DNA from: Euglena gracilis
Lineage: Eukaryota > Euglenida > Euglenophyceae > Euglenales
Assembly (NCBI GenBank): GCA_039621445.1
Contig: CP154954.1
Location: forward strand, 59,044,701 to 59,108,700
DNA: 64,000 nucleotides
Reading direction: 5' to 3'
Shown here: positions 53,601 through 64,000 of the stretch, one piece after another
Layout: each line of letters starts with the position of its first letter
Numbering within the stretch: the stretch's first letter is position 1
The notes under the pieces: generated by a model
Databases searched by the model: none
What the model was told of the DNA's origin: nothing
Seen by the model: only the letters and a program-made list of their open reading frames with translations
Translations under genes and position numbers: made by a program

Positions 53601-53939
53601 GGGCCCCACCGACCAAAGATTTCCATCTGGGGGTATTTATTTAGGTGTCAGACACTTATTTGGACCCATCCGGACCATTTCCGGGTGATTTGGGCCCGCC
53701 ACAGACCATTTTTATGACCACCGACTAGCCACCGACTAGTTTGCATTGGATTTTCTTCATGGGGGGGGCTTAAAAGTCGGCGGTTTGGACCCGTTAGTAC
53801 ATTAGAGTGGGTAGTCGGCCGACTAGTCGGCCGACTACCCACTACCCCCCCGCCTAGTCGGCCGACCAATTGGGTAGTCGGCCGACTAGTCGGCCGACTA
53901 CCCACGACCCCCCCCCCCCCCCCAGTCTACCGCCTTGCG

Positions 53940-55160
53940 CCGCAACTCCCCGCCTAGCCCGAGTTTTTCGGCCAATTTTGGCCGTTTTGTACAGTTTTGG
54001 CCTGTTTTGACCATAGCTGGCACTTCGTTTAAAACGAAGTCAAAAAAAACACTTTTTATTATTAAAAAAAACATGTTTTTTTAAAAAAACAAAAAAAACG
54101 CCATTGAGGGTCCAGGGCAAAATTTTTTTTTGCTTTTAATTTTAGCTTTTTTTGCCCATCCCAAACACAAAAAGCTTAGTTAAATTCTGCCTTTTGTTCC
54201 CGCGCTCTGTCAAAAAAGGACCTAGTTTGGAATGGTTTCCAGCCAAAATGGCAGAAAAATGCCCTATTTTGACCATTCTTGTTGAAGACAACCAAAAGTA
54301 TTGGTTTTCAAGTCATTTGAGCTAAGATTGGTTCACCCTTGCGATCAAAGGCAAAATTTGGACCATCATTTTCCCCTTTGTTTTTTTTCCCGTTTTTTTT
54401 GCCCGTTTTTTTTTAATAAAAAACAAAAAAACGTTTTTTTTTAAAAAAAACAAAAAAACGCCAGCTATGGTTTTGACTTAGCTGTTTTACGCCACTTTTG
54501 GTCAAAAAAAGTCGAAAAAATGGGGAAAAATGGAAAAAATTTTCTTACCTGAAACGATGTTTTTTCCCGGGCTCAGAAAACCTGCTTTCGAGCCGAAAAT
54601 GAGCGTTTTTCATCTCCCCGACGCCCCGAAACCCATGGACTTTGGGTCAAAACCGGGTCAAAAAAAGTCGGAAAATTGAAAAAAATTTGTCCGAAATGAT
54701 GTTTTTTGACCTCTCGGACCTGGAAAACCTGTTTTCGAGCCGAAAATGAGCGTTTTTCAACCTCCCGGCGCCCCGTTTTGGGCCCAAAACCTATGGCGTT
54801 TGGCTCCAAAATGGGTCAAAAAAGTCGAAAAAATCCTATAAAACGGGTATGGGGTGTATGTTCCGAATCACCTGGGTTTGACCCCCAACTCCCCGCCGGG
54901 CCCGAGTTATTCATGCGCGAAGGGGTCTAAACTGGGTAGGATCGGCCCGCCCCCCTTTTTACCCCCCCCCCTTTGGACTCTGCCATTTCGGCCAAAAAAT
55001 GTCAATTTTCATTAATTTTAGCATTTCAGAAAAAAAATCTGAAAGTCACCGTACATTGAAAGAGTGTAATTTGTAAAATATAATTTACGCGAACTTTGCA
55101 ATGCTAGTCTTTTCGGCCGTCCATCACATGCATGTCCTATTAAGAGCTCAGCACTATTCA
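53940..55160. other. No gene: dispersed repeats and A/T tracts
   Basis: Continues the interrupted dispersed repeat, then poly-A/T (54050-54130, 54380-54470) and GAGCCGAAAATGAGCG units (54580-54830). Confidence 0.5.
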
Positions 55161-55168
55161 AAACCTGG

Positions 55169-55767
55169 TCAAATAAGGGGGGGGTCAGAAATTTGGCTTT
55201 GGAAGAAGGCGGAAAATTTTTTTCGGAGCTTTCGGCACCTGAAAGAATTTTTTCTCCAAACCCAAATTGGCTGCCTTTGTTCCATGCCTGCACTCTCTTG
55301 AAACGTACCCCCCCAAATTTGACCCCGCTGAATTGGGTATTTATTTTTTCTGGCCTTCTCCCGCTTCGCCTTCAAATAGGCTTCCACATCTTCTTTTGTG
55401 TTGTTAAGTTCGGAAGCCAACAAACAAAAAATTCATCAGATTGGGATGAACTGCACTGTGCTAGCAAATGTTGATGCATTCCAAAAATCAAAAATGCCGT
55501 CAAAGCAGCGTGAGGCTTGGGTTCAGTTTTTTTTTCCATTGGACCGAAGAGAGCCCAAGGGGCATCCACTGTTGTTCTACCCAACGACTTGGTGGTTCGC
55601 AAAACGGCCCCAACAATGGGGGGGGGCATCTGAGCATCCATCAGGTTCATGGCACGCTTCATAATAGAAAAATAGTGACAACATTTCATTTTTACTTTTT
55701 TGATTTTGTCCACATTTTTCACTTGGTCACTGATTGGTAAACGTTTCATGGTGTTGCACCTCACCAA
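55169..55767 (-). pseudogene. Recombinase-like family relic 3
   Basis: Minus frames: MKRAMNLMDAQMPPP, SLGRTTVDAPWALFGPM and PKPHAALTAFLIF correspond to MKRFANMMEAQMPRP, SLGATVVDALLGSLP and PKNHAALKCFLEY of the 52-kb gene; DVEAYLKAKREKARKNK matches the next part. Frameshifted and truncated. Confidence 0.6.
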
Positions 55768-57811
55768 AAAATGGCGAGTTGGCAGTTGGCCTACTGCGCG
55801 GTAACCCGTGACTTTGATAAACGGTTTTTATACAAAAGTCGACTGCCACTAACGGTTTTAGCAGGGGCGCCGGGCAGCCCCAACTGTTCGGTGGCCCTAA
55901 AGTAACAAATCCCTTGTGTGTGCAACTCCTTTTGTTTGTATGTCACGCTAATTTGCCTGGGTGAACGCTTTTTGACATCGAATGGCCCACGACCGAGGGC
56001 GACCAAGGGCGACGGAGGCGACTGTGGGCCGACCATGGTCGACGCCCCCCCCCCCCCCGCTAATTGGCCTCCGGGACAAGACTGGCGAATTTCAGCAAGG
56101 CTGCGAAAAGGGCTAGGGTGAGATTTTTCGTCAAAAAAATGGATTTCTTCAAAATATCTCGAGAAAATGTAATTGTTTCCGGAAACGTTGGTCGGATGAA
56201 ATATGCCCCTAGAGGCTCTCTATCGCCCCCCATTTGCCGTTTTGGTGCCTGGCCCTTCCGGCGCGCTTTTGTGGCCCAAAACGGCCAGTCTGAGGTGTTT
56301 TTTTGAGCTGTTTTTTTTTTTTGCCAACAATCAATTTTCCCAAAATATCTCGACAATGAAGCAAAAGCAAAGGAAATGTCTAGAGCAAAAATGAAGCCTT
56401 TGGAATGCCCTGTCCAACCGTGGTTTATTTTTCCGCCAACTCTTTGTGTAGCCCGAGTTACGGCCATTTTTTTCGGTCAATTTTGGCCCATTTCCGGGGC
56501 CATTTTGGGCTGTCGGGGTCAAAAAGAAACCGCTGTTTCCAAAATATCTCGGAAATGAAGCAAAATCAAAGGAAATGCCCAGAGAAAAAAAGTCGATGAA
56601 AATGGATTGTTTTTTTGCCCAAAACGATGTTTTTTGGCAATTGTTTTCGAGCCGAAAATGAGCATTTTTCGACCCCCCCGCCCCCGTTTTTGGCCTGAAA
56701 CCCATGCATTTTGGTTCAGTTCTGGATCAAAAAAAGTCAGGAAAAAATCGAGAATAATGTTTTTTACCCCAAACGATGGCCTCCCGGACTCAGAAAAACT
56801 GTTTTCGTGCTAAAAATGAGCCTGGGCCGGGCTGGGTCGGGCGGCCGGGCCGGGCAGCCAGGCTGCCGACTGCCTCAAACATCTGCCGCGCGCCTCGGGT
56901 ATCTGCTTTAGTGTGGCACCATCATACCCCAAAGAGCTCAAAACTACACAATAACCTCCCCCCCGATTGGCTAATTGGGGGTCTGAAGGACGGGGCATTA
57001 GCCAAGTAGGGGGGGGGCAGGGTTGACGTTTTTTTTGTTTTTTTTAAAAAAAACAAAAAGACATGTTTTTTTTAAAAAAAAACACAAAAAAACATGTTTT
57101 TTTTGAAGAAGCAAAAATTGACCTTTTTCCTTGCGAAATGGCCATTTTTTGAAGAAAATTTTTCGGGGGTGGTTCGGGTCACGGGGGGGGGGGGGTCATG
57201 TTGGGGTTTCGGGGGGGGGGGCCACGAGGGAACATGACATTTTCGGTGGCCAAATAGGAATCCAAAATAGGAATCCCCCAACCTAAAATTAGCATTTTGA
57301 CACCAAATTTAGCATCACCATTCCAAATTTTGCAAAATTTATGAGTCAAAATTAGGAATCTACCTGAATATTTTGTCAAATTAGGCATCACCGGCCAAGT
57401 TTTTCAGAAAAAAATTGGCCGAAACGGGTCTTAGGTCGGGTTGGGGGAGGTCACGTGAGGGGGGTCACGGGGGGAACACCCCCTCTGAAGGTTTTTTTTT
57501 CAATGTGTGAAAGTATTTCCAAATCTGTGTTTTCTGGTGCGAAAAATCATGCTTTCAACCCAAAAAAAAGACAAAAATGAATGCTGCAGAGATAAAAATG
57601 AACTTTTTTCCAAAAAAAAACATTGCAAAAAATTTTCCCCCCAAACCCTCCATGACGTTTTTTTTTGTTTTTTGTTTCAAAAAACAAGCCGTCAACCTTG
57701 GGGGGGGGGCGGTGGTAATTTGCATTTTTTTTTGCATGATGAAAAATTTGTGAATTGTCGCATTTTTTTTTTGCATTTATTTGCGTATTTTGTTTCTCCG
57801 ATTTTGTTCAG
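55768..57811. other. Repeats; no firm exon
   Basis: A decayed CCCTTGTGTTTCC unit (55895-55925), dispersed CATTTTCGG units (56100-56600), a GC-rich block (56820-56900) and the A/T element at 57018-57710. Confidence 0.45.
57018..57710. repeat. A/T homopolymer element, copy 2
   Basis: Begins GGTTGACGTTTTTTTTG and ends ACAAGCCGTCAACC. Longer than the 25762 copy because of a C/G and AAATTAGGCATCA-like middle part (57160-57500). Confidence 0.6.
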
Positions 57812-59351
57812 GTATTTGCATACGCAAATTGCTCCTCAATTTGGACAACTACAAGTTGCATACCGCACGTTTTTGGACCAATTTCACGTGAGCAGTAGTT
57901 GCACAATGAAATATAAGTGGATGCAGAACCAACTATTTCACTTCACAAGATTGCATCATATTTTCCTTTGATGTTGCATTTTCAGAGCATGTGAAAGACT
58001 TTCCTCTGCAATGGGAAAGTGTAGAGCCTTGGGGAGAGCCCAAAGGAATTAAAGCACATCTTGTGTTTTTTTGCATTTTTTTGCATTGCACATTTTGAGT
58101 AGCCTTGTTGCCTGCCCCTCCCCCCCTTGGTGGCCAGCACCTTTTTCCCAGCCAGCACCTTCCAGCCGGTTGGGTGTACCTACAAAGGCTATTGGGACAC
58201 AAAACTGAAGTCATTTTTAATGAATGTGACAATAGTGCATCCGCAATGGTGGGTATTACTGGCACAAGTGGTATATTATTCTTTCACTTTCTATAAGTGA
58301 TATTTTTTTCCTCGTTGAATGAGGTGCTCTTGTCTCCTTTCACAGGGATGCCGCGATAACCTGCCGTTAATGAGACATTTCATGGCAGAGGAGGATTGTG
58401 ACAGCAGACAGGCTGCTTTGGGTGGAGTTGTGCAGCTCGGACCCTGTCAGGAAAGGGGAAAAAGATGGAAAACTTTTGGTGCGCGGGGGTGGTAGCCCCC
58501 CCCCCCCTCCACTCAATCAATTGGAGGTTGGGGGGCGGGGGGGGGGGACCCGCCCATTGGGCTGGTCGGCTGACCAATTGGGTTTTATCATTTTACGATT
58601 ATTTTCTTTGTTGAATGTTTCCCCCACCCACTTTTGGCCCGAAAATAGGAAAGTTGGACCTGGGTGATTATCACCCCCCCTTTCCTGAATTTTTGCAATT
58701 ATTATGATCCTCAACGACATTTTTGCCATTTGAAACCTCTCAGTGTCCGAATCAGGGTTCAACATAAGGAGGAAGGTTTGGAGTAGAAAGTGACCTACTC
58801 ATTGTTGATGGGAAGAACGATGAAAGCTTCAATTTATGATCCCACTATTTTGCCCCCCAAATCAGCCAAAAGTGCCAGAAAAGTGACAGCTTGGGCAAAT
58901 CTTTTCAAAATGCACAAAATTTTCGGCGCAGGGCGGTGATCCTGCCAATTCCCCTTAAAGCGAGTGAAGGCTCCTCCGTTATCTAATCTACTTCCTTGTT
59001 CAAGTTTCATTGTCTGTGTTTTGTCCACACTTTCCGAAATCTTGAAAATTTATTTTTGCCATTTCCTCATGTTAAACCACGGCAATTTTCCCACAAGATC
59101 TGGGTCCAAACCATGCACCGGAACCAGTTCCTGAACATAATTTTTATTGTTGTTTTTGCTTTTATTTTGTGTATTCTGAAACAAAAATAGCAAGAATATG
59201 ATACTCCCTGGCCCAGTAGTGGCCCTGGAGTTCGGCTGCCCAACCAATATATCCCCCTGCCGCACACTTGTGAAAGAAATCAAGCACGGGACAGTCATAT
59301 TTTCCAAAGAGATTGGTACAGGCAGATGGATTGCCAATGACGTTCCAGGAA
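57812..59351 (+). CDS. Unrecognised multi-exon gene, plus strand
   Basis: Exons: 57812-57887 (acceptor TTTGTTTCTCCGATTTTGTTCAG, donor CAC|GTGAGC), 58156-58248 (acceptor CCCAGCCAG, donor ATG|GTGGGT), 58346-58444 (acceptor CTTGTCTCCTTTCACAG). They join in phase as QVAYRTFLDQFH-HLPAGWVYLQRLLG...CDNSASAM-GCRDNLPLMRHFMAEED. The third exon may end before a CAGGAAAGGGG intron. A fourth likely exon is 59191-59351 (VKEIKHGTVIFSKEIGTG), donor GGAA|GTATTT; its link to exon 3 is unproven. No family recognised; no start or stop codon assigned. Confidence 0.5.
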
Positions 59352-59357
59352 GTATTT

Positions 59358-59483
59358 GTGTTGTGTTGTATTGTGTTGTGTTGTGTTGTGTTGTATTGTA
59401 TTGCATTGTATTGTATTGTGTTGGTATTGTGTTGTATTGTATTATTTTCTCTTACATTATTGTATTGTATTGTATTGTGCGCA
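59358..59483. repeat. TTGTG/TTGTA pentanucleotide tract
   Basis: About 24 tandem five-base units with one A/T-rich break at 59440-59460, right after the candidate exon's donor. Confidence 0.95.
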
Positions 59484-59919
59484 ATAGACTTGGGGGGGGG
59501 TAGTGGGTTATCGGCCGACCACCCAATTGGTCGGCTGACAAGCCCTAGACGGTAGAATTAATGCACCTGCACATGTAAAAACAGGAATGAAAATGTCATG
59601 TGCAATAATTTTATGTGATAATGAAGGCAAGAGGTGATTTATTATGTATATAATATAGCAAAAATGAACATCTTGGGCACAATGAATGCGGAGGAAGGTT
59701 TAGAGCAGAACCCTCCCAGGCAAAGCCACTTTCCCACCCACCTTGGGGCCAGCACTCCCAGCATGCCTATTGTTCTTGTGTCTGTACCCATTCTTCGTTC
59801 TGCTGTTCCCGGGTTTCAATGAAATAAAATTTTCCAAACAACTGTGGTTTAAGATCAACCGATTCACAAGCACAACCGAAAAGGAACAAGCGGGCTGACG
59901 GCGAGCCCAGCATCTCCCC
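59484..59919. other. No gene assigned
   Basis: A GTCGGCCGACCA word cluster at 59500-59545 is related to the 51384 element TIR. A protein-like stretch at 59700-59820 is open on both strands (minus NSRTKNGYRHKNNRHAG), without convincing borders. Confidence 0.35.
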
Positions 59920-61686
59920 TCAGATGGCGTGCACCATTCGGCCAGCGCTGGGCATGTCCATGTCACTGTCGATCTCGGCCATGCCGAGCTCACTGAAAGG
60001 GGTTGATGCCTGCCTTGGACAGGGTTTGGCAAGAACGGCTTTGGGATTTGATTCCTACCGTTGCGATGGAGGTTCGGCATGTCTGACGAAGACCCTCGGC
60101 CACCAGGGGGGGGGGGGCATCCCATTTTGCCGGGCCGAGGGGGTCGGGCCCCCGTGGGGGGTCCGCCGGGACAGCCGGAATTTCCCAACGGAAATTTCAG
60201 TGGTATGGTTCAGCGTGCTGTGCCGAGGGGGTCGGCAGACCAAAGGGGGGCCCATTTTGCCGAGCTGAGGGGCTCCGACCCCCAGGGAGGGGTACGCCGA
60301 ACTTCCCATTCTGCTGTTGGTCCCGTCAATCCCTGATGCGGATCCAGTGAGGAAGGAACTGATGAGTGCTCGCAGGTCATGTTGCACTCTTGCATGTTGG
60401 TGGAGCATCTTTTTGTTAACCACAGTAAATCTCAAATCAAACACGTTGTCATCTGAATCCACTTTCTGCCCACCTGCCCCACCATTTGCCCCGGATGAAA
60501 GCCTGGAGCTTCTTTTGGGTCTGTTGCTGAATGGGAAACGTTCAGCCGGCCACCATATTTTGCTCTCTGTTGAGCTCTTGGTTGAAAGAATTTTGTCACT
60601 GGCAAAGCAGTGTATATCTATCCCCCCAGCCCTCTGGCAACCTGTTTCCCCACCAAAATCTGGCCAAAGGAGACAGACAGTGGGGTGGGGAGGTCCAATT
60701 GTGGGGGTACCAGTGCCAAAATAGCAGTTTGGGGCTCTGGCTTTTTTTCGCTAAACGTTTCTGTGAAACCTCTCCGTTTTTTTCTTCTTCGAAAAAGGCA
60801 TTAGGATTGTTGGCTGATTTCATTATGATTGCTGATTGATTTTTTTTTTTTGGTTCTCTCCTCTAAATTGCAGCACCTTTGGGGCGTTGGAGTGGGCGGT
60901 GGCAAACAACAGGAGAATAATTTGGGTTTGCGGGATGTGGACATTTTCAAAAATCCATGATCAATAAAGGCTTTTGACAGAACCGGGGTCATATTTAGTG
61001 TCAGGTTTTGTTCCTCGGTGCAGAACTCCTCCCCCTTGAACGTTTGAGCTCTTCCTGGTGCCTCCCCCCTTGGTGTCCGAAGGTGCGTTAGCCGAACCAT
61101 TTCCTTCCCACCATTACACCCAATCCGCAGTTTCTGGAGAGAATTTCAGAAAAATCATTTCACACTTTTTTGGAGTTGGTTATCCCAGATGGGATTCCCT
61201 CAAGAAACGTCTTCAGTGCAAACTTTAGGGTTAACCACATATGTGGTCTTCAGTTAAGACCAAGAACCTCCGTCAGGGGCCAGCTAATTTGTCCATCGGG
61301 GTCCCAAAACACATGGGCATTGGACTGCAATAATTCGGACGAGATCAAAAAAAAATATGAACCCCTCCCCCAGAGGCGGTAGTCTAATCATGTGCATGCA
61401 ACTGTTAATCAAATGTGCTCTTGTGCATGTTGAAAATCACTGTGGGGTTTCCATCAGGTGCAGGTCTGCACTCTGAGGGAGATGTCTTCTTTTGCAAGGG
61501 GTGCTGGCAACTGCTTCGGCACTTTGGTCTTAAATCCTGAGGCGGCGGCTTCAATTGGGGGGGGATGCAACTTTTGGACGTAGGGGCTTCTGTTCGGGGC
61601 AGGGGAGTATGCTTCGAGGTTTGTGGCATTTTCTTTAAGTGACCCGTTGACCACAACGTCGTCTCGCTGTTTGCAATTGTTTTCAT
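59920..61686 (-). CDS. Unrecognised gene with a non-conventional last intron
   Basis: Supported exons: 61268-61324 (acceptor CGTCCGAATTATTGCAG, NAHVFWDPDGQISWPLTE, donor GAG|GTTCTT); 60339-60526 (acceptor CCCATTCAG; SSRLSSGANGGAGGQ then VDSDDNVFDLRFTVV and ARVQHDLRALISSFLTG); 59920-60014 (QASTPFSELGMAEIDSDM...GRMVHAI, stop). The last intron (60015-60338) starts CAT-CAGGG and ends CCCTG-TCCAA; the 3/5 offset joins exons in frame. Likely extra exons: about 60977-61095 (NGSANAPSDTKGGGTRKSS) and 61454-61686, where a start ATG at 61684 and two open frames compete. Gly/Ser-rich, probably partly disordered. Function unknown. Confidence 0.55.
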
Positions 61687-61696
61687 GTCTCAACAG

Positions 61697-63127
61697 CAAA
61701 CTTGAAAAGCTCTACCGTGAACAAGGGGAGCAGGATGCGTCTGGGCAGTCAAGGGCATTAGAGGCGATGAAGGTCCCGTCCGACCCCACATTTCAGGTTT
61801 GTTTTGAATGTTTAGTCAATCTCAGTCCCGCCATCCATTATGGGGCTGGGCTTGAACGCCTCAAAACAGAGATGGGGGGGGTCAGAACCTACGTCAAAAC
61901 AGATGAGGACCTTTCAGTTCAGAAGCCGTCGAGGGTGAAGTCTGTGAAAATTTATTGACAGACCCCTTTCAATAGGTCCTTCATATTTCGTCCAAAGTCT
62001 GAGAAAACCATCTGCGATCTTGTAAACTGTTTCAGAAAAAAGAATTTTTGAATTTGACTCTTTTGGAAGAGTATTCAAGCGTAAAGGATACAAAAAAAAT
62101 GCAAAAATGTGAAACATATCTGATGTATTAAGAAATCACCAAAATAATCAAAAAATTGAGAAAGGTATTCAAAATAATTGGCAAATATTGAAATTTGAGG
62201 GAAAGTCGTTTTTCCCAATCTCCGCAATCTGGACGCTGGTTCAGGAGGCGGCTGGACTCCCCTCCCAACATCCAAGGGGTGCACCCCCCCCCCCGACCAA
62301 AAGACATAGATGTCTGGCCTAAATTTAGACTAATATGGCCCAGAACCCAAATTCAAGCCCGATTTCGTCCTAACTCTTAACTTCGACATGGCCCTAATCC
62401 TGTTCTGACTCCATATACACAATGGAATTCACCAAAAAATGCCTCTGAAGCCCATTGGGGAACTTTTTAAAAAAATGGACCTCTCCCTAAATGGAAAAAT
62501 GTTGCTTTAAGACATTTTATGAACATGAAGAAATTCAAACTGTCAAAAAAATTAACAAAAAAGAAATTTGTAAAATGCCCAAAAAATTCTCCATCTGAAC
62601 AACCCACACCTGCAGACAAAGAACATTGGAAACTGATTTCCTTGGGCAATTAAATTGGCACAGGTTTTGCATATAGCATATGGGCCGAAAAAAATGGGGA
62701 ATTTTCATATCCTGTTTGATTTGAGCAAAAGCGAAGGAATGCATCATTAAAAGATGAGGGAATCCTAACCTTAACCATCACCCCATCCCTGACCAATAAC
62801 CTAAGCCCTGTTCCTCGCTTAGACCTTCCAAAACATTTGTCCAGGACTTCTGCGTCGGGTCAGGCAAATTACAGGGGAACTTGCTTTGGACCCTCTTTGT
62901 TAAAAGCTGGGGGGGGGTCCGAGTCCTCGGGTCGTTCATTTACTGGACCCGCAGTTTAGTGCTGCCTTTTCATGTCCGCGCAGCATCGCTCCCAGCCGCA
63001 CCACCCCACTGATGTGGCCGCGCCGTCGGACATGCTGGCCCTACTGCGCTCCAAGATGAAGAAGCTGCTGCACGAGGAGGAGGTGGCAGAGCAGCGACGC
63101 CAGGCTGCAGTGGAGTGCATTCTTCAG
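61697..63127 (+). CDS. Unrecognised gene starting head-to-head with the minus gene
   Basis: Exon 61697-61796 follows acceptor TTGTTTTCATGTCTCAACAG and ends TTTCAG|GTTTGT. Exon 62984-63127 follows GCCTTTTCATGTCCGCGCAG and ends CTTCAG|GTCCGA. Both are phase 0 at the join: VPSDPTFQ-HRSQPHHPTDVAAPS, then MLALLRSKMKKLLHEEEVAE, a short coiled-coil-like helix. If the first acceptor receives a spliced leader, the start would be ATG 61769-61771 (MKVPSDPTFQ); otherwise ATG 62972. The gene continues past the window. Confidence 0.5.
61797..62983 (+). other. Intron of the plus gene
   Basis: A/T-rich with short TTAGGG-like words in complement (62760-62800, CCTAACCTTAACC). No exon recognised. Confidence 0.4.
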
Positions 63128-64000
63128 GTCCGAGTGGGGTGCAAATCGCAAATCTTAGGCGGCGCATCTTGCGCTGAAGCTTCTTTTGGTCGATTTGCGC
63201 ATTTTTGAAAACCGATGGAAAACCGTTTCGAGCGCCGTTGTTGCAAGGGGTGAGAGCGAGAGGCAGCATTGGACATAACTTTTTGGCATTGGCTTTCCCA
63301 GGATTTATGTGTTTTTTTTTGCTGTTTTTTTGTGGTCGGAATGACACGGAAACCCCCCGGACCTGTCCCGAAAAAAAAACACCGACAAAAGCACCAAAAT
63401 CAAGGTGCCCCCCCCCATTTTGTCCGGTGCGGCTCTCCTCACTGGTTGTCGGCGGCCCTGCCTGGCTCCATCCGGGGTTTTGATGCACTTTTTTTTTGTT
63501 TTTGCCGGCCTCGGACTTGTGTTTTTGGACGTTTGCCAGAGTACTGTGAACAAGGATGGGGGGTTAGGGTGGGTCTAATCGCGTCGCTGGACAGGGACGC
63601 AGGAAGGAGGGCGTGCCTGGGGATTTTGTGAATGACTGTGCAGGGTGAAGGAAAGTGGTCCAAGGGTCGCGAGTCCCCACCGAAATTGCAGCGGGGATGT
63701 GCCCGGCCAAATTGTGTTGTGACGATACGAGGGGATCACACAAAATTCACTGGAATGATTTATTGCAGCCATGGTTTGAACAAAGAAAGAATGTCGATGT
63801 GCGCAATTTCACACATCGACCATCCTAAGGTTCCCTCGAAGAACGGCCATAAATGCCCCAGAATTCACGATGCTAAAAATGGTGCGACAAACACCGGGAC
63901 AGAAGATCACTGCCTTGAGCTTTCCTAAACAACAGTGACCCGAAGGGCTCGCAAGCCAGTGGCAAGAGTGGCTGGGGGTTTCGAGGTCCCTGCTGGCGCC
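63128..64000 (+). other. Right edge: intron and unassigned sequence
   Basis: Poly-C/T and A-rich DNA to 63420. A 98-codon open stretch at 63632-63928 is protein-like in parts (SMCAISHIDHPKVPSKNGH) but lacks clear borders. Confidence 0.35.

Larger units (their letters stand above)
51384..53939. mobile_element. 2.56-kb element with a recombinase-like gene
   Basis: CCGCAACTCCC is directly repeated at 51373-51383 and 53940-53950, and the flanks together rebuild the dispersed repeat (CCCCGCAACTCCCCGCC). TIRs of about 110 bp contain GGTAGACTGGGG, the palindrome GTCGGCCGACTAGTCGGCCG and GTACTAACGGGTCAAA. Inside: the 52035-52682 ORF between CACTAGTGAA arrays, the TTTGAGGGG...GCCAAAGTGAGCC repeat and a copy of the 380-bp repeat. 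Long TIRs with a 9-11-bp duplication resemble Mutator-like elements, but no such transposase is visible. Confidence 0.7.

Noticed and set aside
51384-53939. piggyBac origin from TTAA at 51842 and 52964
   Set aside because: TTAA at the sub-element ends can be chance in A/T sequence; no CCC ends and no piggyBac transposase.
59191-59360. Minus-strand frame resembling the Hsp70 N-terminal region (PCLISFTSVRQGDILVGQP)
   Set aside because: It lacks the phosphate-binding motif and good minus-strand borders. The plus strand of the same bases has an acceptor, an in-phase donor and lies among plus-strand exons.
1-64000. Prokaryotic or organellar origin
   Set aside because: Spliced genes, Tc1/mariner and hAT-like elements, and lack of operons or compact coding argue against it.

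Overview
This is nuclear DNA of a eukaryote, probably a microbial one. Coding sequence is sparse and cut into short exons, and most of the window is transposon-derived or simple-sequence DNA with very many G/C homopolymer runs. Two intron types occur together. One is the usual GT-AG type. The other has ends related to CAG...CTG, with 3 nt before the CAG and 5 nt after the CTG belonging to the intron. That combination is what I know of the non-conventional introns of euglenid nuclear genes, so a euglenid is the best guess (about 0.6). Another protist with transposon-derived introns is the main alternative.

Bases 1-15,300 hold the one gene I recognise with confidence: a class A (type I) DnaJ/Hsp40 co-chaperone on the minus strand. 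It has 13 exons, about 411 codons, and ends in a CaaX-like CVHQ. Four of its introns are short transposons with 8-bp target duplications (one carries a single mismatch). Bases 15,600-25,000 carry isolated exons of unrecognised genes and a 1.5-kb hAT-like element. Bases 26,000-35,300 are layered inverted-repeat elements, some holding small exons with good splice sites, plus (GTAT)n, (TA)n and TTAGGG-like tracts. Bases 35,370-40,695 are a Tc1/mariner element broken by a second Tc1-like element and further insertions. Bases 40,900-42,900 are palindromic elements and minisatellites.

Bases 42,470-44,180 carry three in-phase minus-strand exons of an unrecognised, possibly fibronectin-III-like gene. 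Bases 46,000-51,100 are packed with TA-flanked poly-C/poly-G miniature elements. Bases 49,770-55,770 hold three copies of a gene family res embling the N-terminal half of tyrosine recombinases; a fourth relic is at 31 kb. The best copy sits in a 2.56-kb element flanked by an 11-bp direct repeat. Bases 57,800-63,130 are the second gene-rich part: a plus-strand gene, a minus-strand gene ending at 59,920, and a plus-strand gene starting near 61,697. None of these is recognised.

Most elements share one plan: a family-specific palindromic word repeated in arrays at both ends. I saw no rRNA, convincing tRNA, CRISPR array or viral gene. Functions beyond the J-protein and the transposases are inference.
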